A stretch of DNA of 6,328 bases from Pseudomonadota bacterium (GTDB taxonomy: Bacteria > Pseudomonadota > Alphaproteobacteria > Rhizobiales > Xanthobacteraceae), in the NCBI GenBank assembly GCA_023430245.1, contig JAEZBA010000354.1, positions 1 through 6,328 of the forward strand, in the 5' to 3' direction. The position numbers and the translations under genes were made by a program. Under the pieces are notes generated by a model that saw only the letters and a program-made list of their open reading frames with translations, ran no database searches and had not been told where the DNA came from. Shown piece by piece: positions 1-5,749 of the stretch. Positions within the stretch are counted from its first letter, which is position 1. Each line of letters starts with the position of its first letter.

Positions 1-583
1 GCGCACCGCCGATCAGGAAGGCCAGCCGCCAGCCGATCTCGGGATCGATCACGTTGGGGTTGAGCAAGATAATCGATCCGGCCGCGCCGATCGCAGCGCC
101 GATCCAGAAACTGCCGTTGATCACGAGGTCGGTCCAGCCGCGCACCCGCGTCGGGATCAGTTCCTGAATGGTGGAATTGATCGCGGCATATTCGCCACCG
201 ATCCCGGCGCCGGTGAAAAAACGGCACAGCGCGAAGGTCCAGAGATTCCAGGTGAAGGCGGTCGCCCCGGTGGCGACGAGATAGACGGCGACGGTGATGA
301 AGAACAGCTTCTTGCGGCCGAAGCGATCGGTCAGCCAGCCGAAGAACAGCGCCCCCAGCACCGCGCCGGCGAGATAGGCGCTGCCGACAATCCCGATATC
401 GGTGTTGGAGAATTGCAGCACCGGGCTCTCCTTGAGAGCGCCGGACAAGGCCCCCGCGAGCGTGACCTCGAGACCGTCGAAGATCCAGGTGATGCCAAGC
501 GCCGCGACCACCAGCGTGTGGAACCGGCTCCAGGGCAACCGGTCGAGCCGCGCCGGGATGTCCGTTTCAACGACATGGCTCAT
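1..583 (-). CDS. MFS transporter, sugar/organic-acid porter type (N-terminal part, cut by window edge)
   Basis: This is the first 194 residues of a 12-helix inner-membrane secondary transporter; the rest lies beyond the left edge. The segment holds about four to five hydrophobic helices. Between helices 2 and 3 is the classic MFS motif A, read as GWLTDRFGRKK at residues 82-92. After helix 4 comes the sugar-porter style signature RFFTGAGIGGEYAA (121-134), followed by ELIPTRVRG. The cytoplasmic N-terminus (RLDRLPWSRFH) and the FDGLE segment in helix 1 are common in bacterial MFS carriers of the sugar/aromatic-acid type, but the substrate cannot be read from this part. I chose the ATG at 583 because AAAGGG (596-601) lies about 12 nt upstream. 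The in-frame ATG at 595 would leave that site directly abutting the start. It is transcribed divergently from the sensor kinase gene, with about 116 bp between them. Confidence 0.9.
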   Translation of the reverse strand, partial: MSHVVETDIPARLDRLPWSRFHTLVVAALGITWIFDGLEVTLAGALSGALKESPVLQFSNTDIGIVGSAYLAGAVLGALFFGWLTDRFGRKKLFFITVAVYLVATGATAFTWNLWTFALCRFFTGAGIGGEYAAINSTIQELIPTRVRGWTDLVINGSFWIGAAIGAAGSIILLNPNVIDPEIGWRLAFLIGGA

Positions 584-699
584 CCGCTCGTGCATCCCTT
601 TACCAAGGCCGGGATTCTAACCAATGTTTGTCTGGACGGTTCCGCAAAAATCTGGCGCTTTGCGGCGGCCAGGTGGGCCTGACGGATAATCCTCGATAC

Positions 700-2340
700 A
701 TGCCATTACGCGAACGCGCGACCATACCGCAGCGGACGGTATCGAGAGCCCTGCTCGTGCTCCTGACGGTGGGCGGCGCGCTGCTGTCTATTTACGCCGC
801 GCGCGAGGAGGCGCAGCAATATCGCGCGCTGGAGCGGCTTCGCATCGGCGAGGTGGTGGACGCGCATTTCTCGGCTGTGAGCGAACATTTGCAGGAGCGC
901 GCCAATCTGGCGAAAACGGTGTCGCGGTTTTTCCTGCCGCCGCCGCTGCGCACACCCGCGCCGCTCGGAACCTTCGGCATGCGGGCAGTCGGGCTGGCCG
1001 ACGATCTTGCAACTGTCGGCTGGCTCCCCGAAGTCAATGCCGCCGATGCGGATCAGGTGCTGGAGTCGCTGCGGGCATCCGGTGCACCGAACCCGACATT
1101 GCGCGCGGGCAACGGACAGCCGATCGACCCGGTGACGCTCGACCGGCCGATGTTTCCGGTCGTCGATAGCGCACCCGCGCATAACCGGCTCGCGATCGGA
1201 ATCGATGCCGGCTCGTTTCCGGAGCGGCTCGCGGCAATCCTCAGAGCCAAAAAATCCCATGAGGTGACGCGCACGCGGCCGGTCAGGCTCGTGCAATCGC
1301 CGAATGTCGATGCGGTGCTGCTCTATGCGCCGATTTTCGATGCGGAGGACCGTTTCATTGGCGTGATGGGCTTTGGCTTTCAGGTTGACAAGCTGTTTCG
1401 GGCCGCGCTGGCCAACGCGAAGAGCCCCGCCGGCACCGCGCTCAGCGTTTATTCGCACGGGCTGGACCAACCACTGTTCAGCCTGCCATCGGATATCGAG
1501 GCGCGGCGCCCGACGCTGTTCGAGCGGAGCATGGATTTCGGCCAGGGCGAACTGAAATTCGTTTACGCAGTGCCGCGCAACCTTCAGCGCGAGGGATTCC
1601 TGCGTGGATTGAGGATCGCGGGCGCCGGCATTGCGATGACACTCGGCGCTGTTTTCATCATGGGCTTCATCGCCCATCGCGCGGCATTGCTGTCGGACGA
1701 GGTGGCGTCGCGCAAATCCGCCGAGGACCGGCTGAAAGTGCTGATCCATGAACTGAATCATCGCGTGCGCAATGTGATGGCAGTGACGCAGGCCGTCGTG
1801 CGGCTCAGTTTCACACCCGGCCTCAGTCTTGCGGAAATTCAGAAGACCTGTGAGGGACGGCTGCAGGCGCTGGCCAAGGCGATGTCGATCCTCACCGCCA
1901 GCGACTGGAAAAGCGTCAGTCTGCGCAGCCTGATCTCGGACGATATCCTGCCCTTTGCCGGCCGCATCGAGATGGAGGGGCCGGACATTGCGCTGCGCGC
2001 GCGCACGGCGCAGACGTTCTCGCTCCTGCTCTACGAGCTTGCCACCAATGCCGCCAAACATGGCGCGCTGTCGGTGCCGGAGGGGCGCGTGAAGCTGCAA
2101 TGGTGGATCGACAATCTCGGCAGCGATCCGCTGTTTCACCTGCACTGGAAGGAGAGCGGCGGCCCGGTCGTCGACACGCCGACACGCAGGGGGTTCGGCG
2201 AATTGCTGGTGCGCCGGATCGCGCCGCGCGACATGGCCGGCAAGAGCGAGGTCCGCTATGCCCCCGAGGGTTTCGAATACGAACTGGAAGCGCCGCTGCG
2301 GGAACTGATCGATACCAAAGCGGGCAAGGCGGCGGGTTGA
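700..2340 (+). CDS. CHASE-domain HWE-family membrane sensor histidine kinase
   Basis: This 546-residue protein is an orphan two-component sensor. TM1 is at residues 17-34 and TM2 at about 306-325. Between them is a periplasmic region of about 250 residues with CHASE-like features (VGWLPEV, MFPVVDSAP, NRLAIGIDAGS, VLLYAPIFDAEDRFIGVMGFGF), which suggests small-ligand sensing. The cytoplasmic kinase core has an H-box HELNHRVRN with the probable phospho-acceptor His354. It also has an N-box ELATNAAKHGALS (from 446), a G1-box HWKE (482-485, the W-x-E mark of HWE kinases) and a short glycine box GFG (498-500). The N-box residue normally His in HWE kinases is Tyr445. ATG at 700 gives a start just before TM1, but no strong ribosome site precedes it; the frame is open upstream to a TTG at 628. 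No response regulator is adjacent, so its partner is unknown. It converges on the GNAT toxin gene with 31 bp between. Confidence 0.9.
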   Translation: MPLRERATIPQRTVSRALLVLLTVGGALLSIYAAREEAQQYRALERLRIGEVVDAHFSAVSEHLQERANLAKTVSRFFLPPPLRTPAPLGTFGMRAVGLADDLATVGWLPEVNAADADQVLESLRASGAPNPTLRAGNGQPIDPVTLDRPMFPVVDSAPAHNRLAIGIDAGSFPERLAAILRAKKSHEVTRTRPVRLVQSPNVDAVLLYAPIFDAEDRFIGVMGFGFQVDKLFRAALANAKSPAGTALSVYSHGLDQPLFSLPSDIEARRPTLFERSMDFGQGELKFVYAVPRNLQREGFLRGLRIAGAGIAMTLGAVFIMGFIAHRAALLSDEVASRKSAEDRLKVLIHELNHRVRNVMAVTQAVVRLSFTPGLSLAEIQKTCEGRLQALAKAMSILTASDWKSVSLRSLISDDILPFAGRIEMEGPDIALRARTAQTFSLLLYELATNAAKHGALSVPEGRVKLQWWIDNLGSDPLFHLHWKESGGPVVDTPTRRGFGELLVRRIAPRDMAGKSEVRYAPEGFEYELEAPLRELIDTKAGKAAG

Positions 2341-2371
2341 GCGGGGTGGAAAGTTTGCAAGACAATCCGTT

Positions 2372-2890
2372 TCAATCGCCCAAACTGTCGACGATGGTTT
2401 CAATTGGCAGGTAGAAAGTCCGGGAGCCGAGCGGGCTTTCGATAAACTCGTTCTTTTTCCAGAACCGGGCGGCGTTGTCGTCAATCGCATGGACGAGCAC
2501 ACAGCGGATACCGATGGTCCGGGACGCTACGACGATCTTGCTGAGCGCATCCTGAAGCATATCGAGCCCCAAGCCTGACCCCTCATAGGTCAGGTCTCTT
2601 GCGAGGCGGCCGATGATGGCGACGGGGATCGGGTTGGGAAGACCGTGCTCTTTCAGAGCCTTTGGAAGCTCCGCCCGTTCGACGGAACCGGAGAGAATAC
2701 AATAATAGCCGACAACTCTGTTGCCCTCGCAAACAACGTAAGTGCGGGCCGTTTTGCCTTGCGCCTTCAGGGCACGCAATTTTAGCCAATCGTTCAATGC
2801 AGCGTTGCCACTATCGAAGCTGCCGCAGTCATGTGATTCATCCAAAAGAGCGGGAGGCTTGACCTCTCCGCGCTTCGTCGTGCGTCCCAT
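2372..2890 (-). CDS. GNAT acetyltransferase toxin of TacT/AtaT type
   Basis: This 172-residue protein fits the toxin half of a DUF1778-GNAT module. Known members acetylate the aminoacyl group of charged tRNA and block translation. Family marks, in order, are SHDCGSFDSGNAALNDWL near the N-terminus, RTYVV then VVGYYCILSGSV, IPVAIIGRLARDL, the acetyl-CoA loop YEGSGLG (102-108), VLVHAIDDNAARFW and the C-terminal SRTFYLPIETI. Length is usual for the family. Two positions differ from the family pattern as I know it: the residue three before the first loop glycine is Thr101 rather than Arg/Gln, and the expected catalytic Tyr of the FY..FGF segment is Trp144 (FWKKNEF). I chose ATG at 2890 because it overlaps the antitoxin stop as TAATG, implying coupled translation. 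A TTG at 2902 in the same frame would add four residues. Activity of this copy is uncertain. Confidence 0.88.
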   Translation of the reverse strand: MGRTTKRGEVKPPALLDESHDCGSFDSGNAALNDWLKLRALKAQGKTARTYVVCEGNRVVGYYCILSGSVERAELPKALKEHGLPNPIPVAIIGRLARDLTYEGSGLGLDMLQDALSKIVVASRTIGIRCVLVHAIDDNAARFWKKNEFIESPLGSRTFYLPIETIVDSLGD

Positions 2891-3207
2891 TATTTCTGCC
2901 AAAGCGGCTTGCGATTCATCAGCGCCCTTAATTTTGCGCCCGCTGGGGGAGGAGCATCCAGCGCTTGTATGAATGCGTCATGCCTCTCTGCATCAAGGAC
3001 GAACAGCCTTTGATCCAGCAGGACATCCGTTGCGTGCTGACGCGCGCTGTCAAGAACGAATTCACTCAGCGTCTTACCCACCGCGACAGCGGCAGTTTCC
3101 AAAAGCTGCTTCGTTTGCTGAGGCGCTCTGATGTGGATGTTTGCCTCGCTTCGCACGCGCCCCGGCTTCGGCTTCGAGCGCTCTGCGGCGTCTGCTGTGC
3201 GTTCCAT
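2890..3207 (-). CDS. DUF1778 ribbon-helix-helix antitoxin (TacA-like)
   Basis: This 105-residue protein is the antitoxin partner of the GNAT gene directly downstream. Residues 21-29 (EANIHIRAP) form the expected DNA-binding beta strand. They are followed by two helices, about 30-46 (QQTKQLLETAAVAVGKT) and 47-63 (LSEFVLDSARQHATDVL), the usual ribbon-helix-helix pattern that binds operator DNA as a dimer. The C-terminal part (QRLFVLDAERHDAFIQALD, then PPPAGAKLRAL) matches the toxin-neutralising tail typical of DUF1778 proteins. The frame is open further upstream, but the ATG at 3207 is preceded at 7 nt by a good ribosome site (AGGTGGGGG), and the upstream extension has no family character. Proteins of this class usually repress their own operon, often together with the toxin; the palindrome at 3254-3272 is the obvious candidate site. 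Confidence 0.88.
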   Translation of the reverse strand: MERTADAAERSKPKPGRVRSEANIHIRAPQQTKQLLETAAVAVGKTLSEFVLDSARQHATDVLLDQRLFVLDAERHDAFIQALDAPPPAGAKLRALMNRKPLWQK

Positions 3208-3214
3208 GATTAAA

Positions 3215-3223
3215 CCCCCACCT
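3215..3223 (-). promoter_or_regulatory. Ribosome binding site of the DUF1778 antitoxin gene
   Basis: On the minus strand AGGTGGGGG lies 7 nt before the ATG at 3207. It fixes the antitoxin start there, rather than at the far upstream in-frame start that would extend the protein by 37 residues across the operator region. Confidence 0.7.
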
Positions 3224-3253
3224 ATAAACCTTAGGGCTCCAACATTTGGATTT

Positions 3254-3272
3254 GTGTTGACAATGTCAACAC
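3254..3272. promoter_or_regulatory. Perfect 19-bp palindrome, probable toxin-antitoxin operator overlapping a -35 box
   Basis: The site reads GTGTTGACA-A-TGTCAACAC, a perfect 9-1-9 inverted repeat. It starts 47 bp upstream of the antitoxin ATG. Each arm contains TTGACA, so a consensus -35 hexamer is present on both strands. For the antitoxin direction the hexamer is at 3264-3269, and a weak -10 (AATGTT, 3241-3246) follows at 17 bp spacing. That would put the transcript start about 25-30 nt before the antitoxin gene. A dimeric ribbon-helix-helix protein bound here would cover the -35 box, fitting autorepression. That the DUF1778 protein binds it is inference. Confidence 0.65.
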
Positions 3273-3334
3273 TTCCTAGTCGCTCGGCTTCATATTTTCT
3301 CCTTGCCAAGCGGGACAAAGCCCGGAATCAATAA

Positions 3335-3349
3335 GAACAAATAGAGAAC
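3335..3349 (+). promoter_or_regulatory. LexA (SOS) box of the imuA-imuB-dnaE2 operon
   Basis: The sequence GAAC-AAATAGA-GAAC is an exact match to the alphaproteobacterial LexA recognition sequence, a direct repeat GAAC/GTTC with 7 bp between. It ends 35 bp before the imuA ATG, where a bound repressor would block initiation. ImuA-ImuB-DnaE2 cassettes in this class are known LexA targets, so site and operon support each other. No clear -35/-10 pair could be assigned around it. Confidence 0.88.
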
Positions 3350-3374
3350 TAATCGCTTATCCTGAGAGGCTTCT

Positions 3375-3378
3375 GGAG
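3375..3378 (+). promoter_or_regulatory. Ribosome binding site of imuA
   Basis: GGAG lies 6 nt before the ATG at 3385 and supports that start. Confidence 0.65.
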
Positions 3379-3384
3379 CAGCTG

Positions 3385-4161
3385 ATGACCGGTGCGCAAG
3401 CCCCGGATGCGCTCGCGCGCCTCCGGCAAACCATAGAAAATACCCAATCTTATCAGTGCGATAAGGCTGTGCGCCCGCTTTCGCTCGGGCTCGGCGGGCC
3501 GGACGCCCTGCTGGGCGGCGGGCTCGCCCGCTGCGCCCTGCATGACATCTCGCCTGCCGCCCCTATCCATCTGGGCGCCGCGACGGGCTTTGCTCTGGCG
3601 CTGGCGGCGCTGTCCAGCAGGGCCAGCGGCGGCCGCCGGGAGACGCTGTTCATCCAGACCGACATGGCCCGGTTCGAATCCGGCGCGCCTTACGGCATCG
3701 GCCTCGATCTGTTCGGACTGACGTCGCGGCGGCTGCTGGTGCTGCGGGCACGGCGCCCGATCGACGCGCTGTTCGCGATGGAGGAAGCCCTCAAATGCCC
3801 CGGCATTGGCAGCGTCATCGCCGAATTGCCGGACGATGCCGCCGACCTGACCGCCACGCGGAGGTTGTCGCTGGCCGCTCGCACCCATGACGGCATCGGT
3901 TTGCTGCTCCGGCATCGGTCCACATCCGCGCCGAGCGCCGCGATGACGCGCTGGGAGGTCGCGGCCAGCCCCGGCCCGCGCGACGCTTTCGGCGGCGTCG
4001 GCACGACTGCCTTCCTGCTCTCTCTGGTGAAGAACCGGCGCGGTCCCTGCGGCGGCTTTCGTATTGCGTGGAGTCATGATGAGCTCGCATTCGTCGAGGC
4101 GGATCCTGTCGCTGTGGCTGCGCCGCCTGCCGACCGACCGGCTGACGCGGCACGGGCCTGA
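3385..4161 (+). CDS. imuA: ImuA, SOS mutagenesis accessory protein (RecA/SulA-like)
   Basis: This 258-residue protein is the first gene of the SOS mutagenesis cassette. ImuA is a RecA-like fold protein that works with ImuB and DnaE2 in error-prone translesion synthesis; it acts in the cytoplasm at damaged forks. Family marks are LGGGLARCALHDI (43-55), the hydrophobic GFALALAAL after a degenerate nucleotide loop with no intact GxxxxGKT, the EEAL segment (133-136), ATRRLSLAARTHDGIGLLLRH (157-177), TRWEVAASPGP (188-198) and KNRRGPCGGFRIAW (216-229). Length is normal for the family. It has a good ribosome site (GGAG, 6 nt before the ATG) and a LexA box 35 bp upstream. The last 27 codons overlap the start of imuB; this tail, rich in Ala, Pro and Asp, lies past the conserved core. 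Confidence 0.93.
   Translation: MTGAQAPDALARLRQTIENTQSYQCDKAVRPLSLGLGGPDALLGGGLARCALHDISPAAPIHLGAATGFALALAALSSRASGGRRETLFIQTDMARFESGAPYGIGLDLFGLTSRRLLVLRARRPIDALFAMEEALKCPGIGSVIAELPDDAADLTATRRLSLAARTHDGIGLLLRHRSTSAPSAAMTRWEVAASPGPRDAFGGVGTTAFLLSLVKNRRGPCGGFRIAWSHDELAFVEADPVAVAAPPADRPADAARA
4070..4073 (+). promoter_or_regulatory. Ribosome binding site of imuB, inside imuA
   Basis: GGAG sits 5 nt before the ATG at 4079 and only 2 nt before the adjacent ATG at 4076, which favours 4079 as the imuB start. It lies within the imuA reading frame, so ribosomes translating imuA pass over it. Confidence 0.6.
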
Positions 4162-5749
4162 TCTTGCGCCTGAGCGTGCCGGCCAGCCGCTGGCCGTGGT
4201 GGCGACGGTGCGGTCGGCGCGGCAGATCACGGCATTGAATGACGAGGCCGCGCGATTGGGCCTGCGCGCCGGAATGGCGCTCACCGACGCGCGCGCGATG
4301 TATCCGCAGCTTGCGGCGATCGATGCCGATGACGCCGCCGACGCAGCGGCGCTCGAACGCATCGCCGATTGGTGCGACCGCTACACGCCGCTGATCGGGC
4401 TCGATCCGCCGGATGGCTTGTTTCTGGACATCAGCGGCTGCGCACATCTGTTCGGCGGCGAAGAGGCGCTGCGTCGCGATCTGGTGCGTCGGCTTGCGGC
4501 GCAGGGATTTCATGCGCGCGCGGCGATTGCCGATACGCCGGGATGTGCCTGGGCGGTGGCACGATATGGAGTTGCTGTCCCTGACCGGGCCTCACACTCC
4601 GCTCATTCCCGCGCAAGCGGGAATCCAGACTCTTACAGCGGCTCCTTGCTGCGCGATGCTGGGTCCCGGCTTTCGCGGGGACGAGCGGAGGAGGGAGATG
4701 CGCAACGTATCGTCTCCACATTGCACTCTCTCCCCCTCGCCGCCTTGCGCATCGATCCGAAGATCGCCGCACCTCTTGCGCAGAGCGGCCTCAAAACCAT
4801 CGGCGACGTCATCGACATGCCGCGCGCGCCGCTCGCCGCCCGCTTCGGGCAAGGTTTCGTGCGCCGCATCGATCAGGCGCTCGGCCGCGAGGACGAGCCG
4901 ATCGTGCCGCGTCTGCCGCTGCCGTCCTTTCTCGCCGAGCAGCGCTTCGCCGATCCGATCGGCCGCGAAGAGGATGTGCTCGGCACCGTCGTGCATCTTG
5001 CGCAGGAACTGGCTCGCGCGATGGAACGGCACGGCAAGGGCGCGCGCCGTTTGCAGACATCCCTGTTCCGGACTGACGGCAAGGTGGCGCGCATCGAGAT
5101 CGGCACTTCCGAACCGCTGCGCGATCCCGACCGCATCCGGCGGCTGTTTCTCGACCGGCTGGCGGTGATCGGCGACGAGGCCGATCCGGGCTTCGGCTTC
5201 GATGTGATCCGGCTGTCCGCGCTTACGGTGGAAGATTTCGATCCGGTGCAGACCGGATGGGCCAACGGCGATCCGGCGCGCGAGACCGCGCATCTGGTCG
5301 ACCGGCTGATCGCGCGCTTCGGCGCCGACCGGGTGCAGCGGCTGGTGCCGCAAGACACGCATATCCCGGAATTCGCGAGCGTCGCTGCGCCGGCGCATCT
5401 GCGGCAGCAGACGCAAACAGCTTCGCATGATTTCGTACAGGACAGCCACGTCCCGGCGCGGCCAATCCGGCTGTTCGAGCGCCCCGAACCGATCGAGGCC
5501 AATGCGCAGGTGCCGGACGGCCCGCCGGTGCAATTCAAATGGCGGCGTGTCACCCATGACGTCGCCCATGCCGAAGGCCCGGAGCGGATCGCGATGCAAT
5601 GGTGGCGCGACGAGCAGGGCCGCGCGCTCGCCCGCGACTATTTCCGGATCGAAACGCGGCAGGGCGCACGCGTCTGGCTCTATCGCGAGGGCATCTATGC
5701 GGCGGGGCAGGCGCTGCCGCGCTGGTTCCTGCACGGGATTTTCGCATGA
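4079..5749 (+). CDS. imuB: ImuB, inactive Y-family polymerase adaptor, with an in-frame repeat insertion
   Basis: This 556-residue protein is the Y-family-like subunit of the SOS mutasome. It bridges DnaE2 to the sliding clamp and ImuA. The N-terminal palm/finger region starts RRILSLWLRRLPTDR (7-21), where the first catalytic Asp of active Y-family enzymes is replaced (SLWL). The second site reads PPDGLFLDISGC (110-121), with Gly where the catalytic Glu should be, so it is non-catalytic, as expected for ImuB. CAHLFGGEEAL and AAIADTPGCAWAVARYG (148-164) follow. The helix-hairpin-helix thumb begins at about 217 (SLPLAALRIDP) and runs through SGLKTIGDV. The C-terminal half contains RPIRLFERPEPIEA and the WWRDEQGRALARDYFRIET segment typical of the family. 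Between palm and thumb, about residues 169-205, is foreign sequence from the palindromic repeat at 4597-4690; without it the length would be near the usual 500-530. The start overlaps imuA by 83 bp and the stop overlaps the dnaE2 start as ATGA. Confidence 0.93.
   Translation: MSSHSSRRILSLWLRRLPTDRLTRHGPDLAPERAGQPLAVVATVRSARQITALNDEAARLGLRAGMALTDARAMYPQLAAIDADDAADAAALERIADWCDRYTPLIGLDPPDGLFLDISGCAHLFGGEEALRRDLVRRLAAQGFHARAAIADTPGCAWAVARYGVAVPDRASHSAHSRASGNPDSYSGSLLRDAGSRLSRGRAEEGDAQRIVSTLHSLPLAALRIDPKIAAPLAQSGLKTIGDVIDMPRAPLAARFGQGFVRRIDQALGREDEPIVPRLPLPSFLAEQRFADPIGREEDVLGTVVHLAQELARAMERHGKGARRLQTSLFRTDGKVARIEIGTSEPLRDPDRIRRLFLDRLAVIGDEADPGFGFDVIRLSALTVEDFDPVQTGWANGDPARETAHLVDRLIARFGADRVQRLVPQDTHIPEFASVAAPAHLRQQTQTASHDFVQDSHVPARPIRLFERPEPIEANAQVPDGPPVQFKWRRVTHDVAHAEGPERIAMQWWRDEQGRALARDYFRIETRQGARVWLYREGIYAAGQALPRWFLHGIFA
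4597..4690. repeat. 94-bp palindromic repeat (RPE/REP-like) inserted in frame in imuB
   Basis: There are two 32-bp arms (4597-4628 and 4659-4690) around a 30-bp centre, and the arms match in 26 of 32 positions as inverted repeats. The outer 8 bp (CTCCGCTC/GAGCGGAG) and the inner 4 bp (CCAG/CTGG) pair perfectly. Each arm is also a hairpin. The left is ATTCCCGC-GCAA-GCGGGAAT (4605-4624), a perfect 8-bp stem with a GNRA-type loop. The right is GTCCCGGC-TTTC-GCGGGGAC (4663-4682), with one mismatch. Translated, it gives the patterns HSRASGNPD, IPAQAGIQ and FPRKRESR, which I know from short interspersed palindromic repeats in many proteobacterial genomes. It is open in the imuB frame. No clear target duplication is visible at its edges, so the exact insertion boundaries are uncertain. 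Confidence 0.85.

Noticed and set aside
2352..2385. Terminator between the convergent kinase and toxin genes (AGTTTG/CAAACT)
   Set aside because: The stem is only 6 bp with a loop of more than 20 nt and no T-run, so it is not convincing as an intrinsic terminator.
706..2502. A 598-residue open frame on the minus strand opposite the sensor kinase gene
   Set aside because: Its translation is rich in Arg, His, Gln and Ala without any domain, and it lies exactly opposite a well-supported kinase. It is a high-GC mirror frame.
3257..3285. Forward-strand promoter for imuA from TTGACA at 3257-3262
   Set aside because: At 16-18 bp spacing there is no -10-like hexamer (the region is TCGCTC), and the site lies too far from the LexA box to be the obvious imuA promoter.
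3311..3324. Small hairpin CGGG-ACAAAG-CCCG before the LexA box
   Set aside because: A 4-bp stem is expected by chance in this GC-rich DNA and has no further support.
3349..4362. A 337-residue open frame on the minus strand opposite imuA and the imuB start
   Set aside because: Low-complexity Arg/Ala/Gln composition, and fully overlapped by the conserved ImuA and ImuB proteins.
4560..4720. imuB broken into two pseudogene parts by the repeat
   Set aside because: The frame is continuous through the element, with conserved ImuB sequence on both sides in the same frame, so the gene reads as intact.
4431..4772. A possible small gene across the palindromic repeat, on the minus strand
   Set aside because: Patterns such as LVPAKAGTQ and LDSRLRGNER are translations of the repeat itself and are not evidence of a separate protein.
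4592..5734. A 380-residue open frame on the minus strand opposite imuB
   Set aside because: It has no recognisable family and is explained by GC-rich third positions of imuB; its last part is only the reverse reading of the palindromic repeat.
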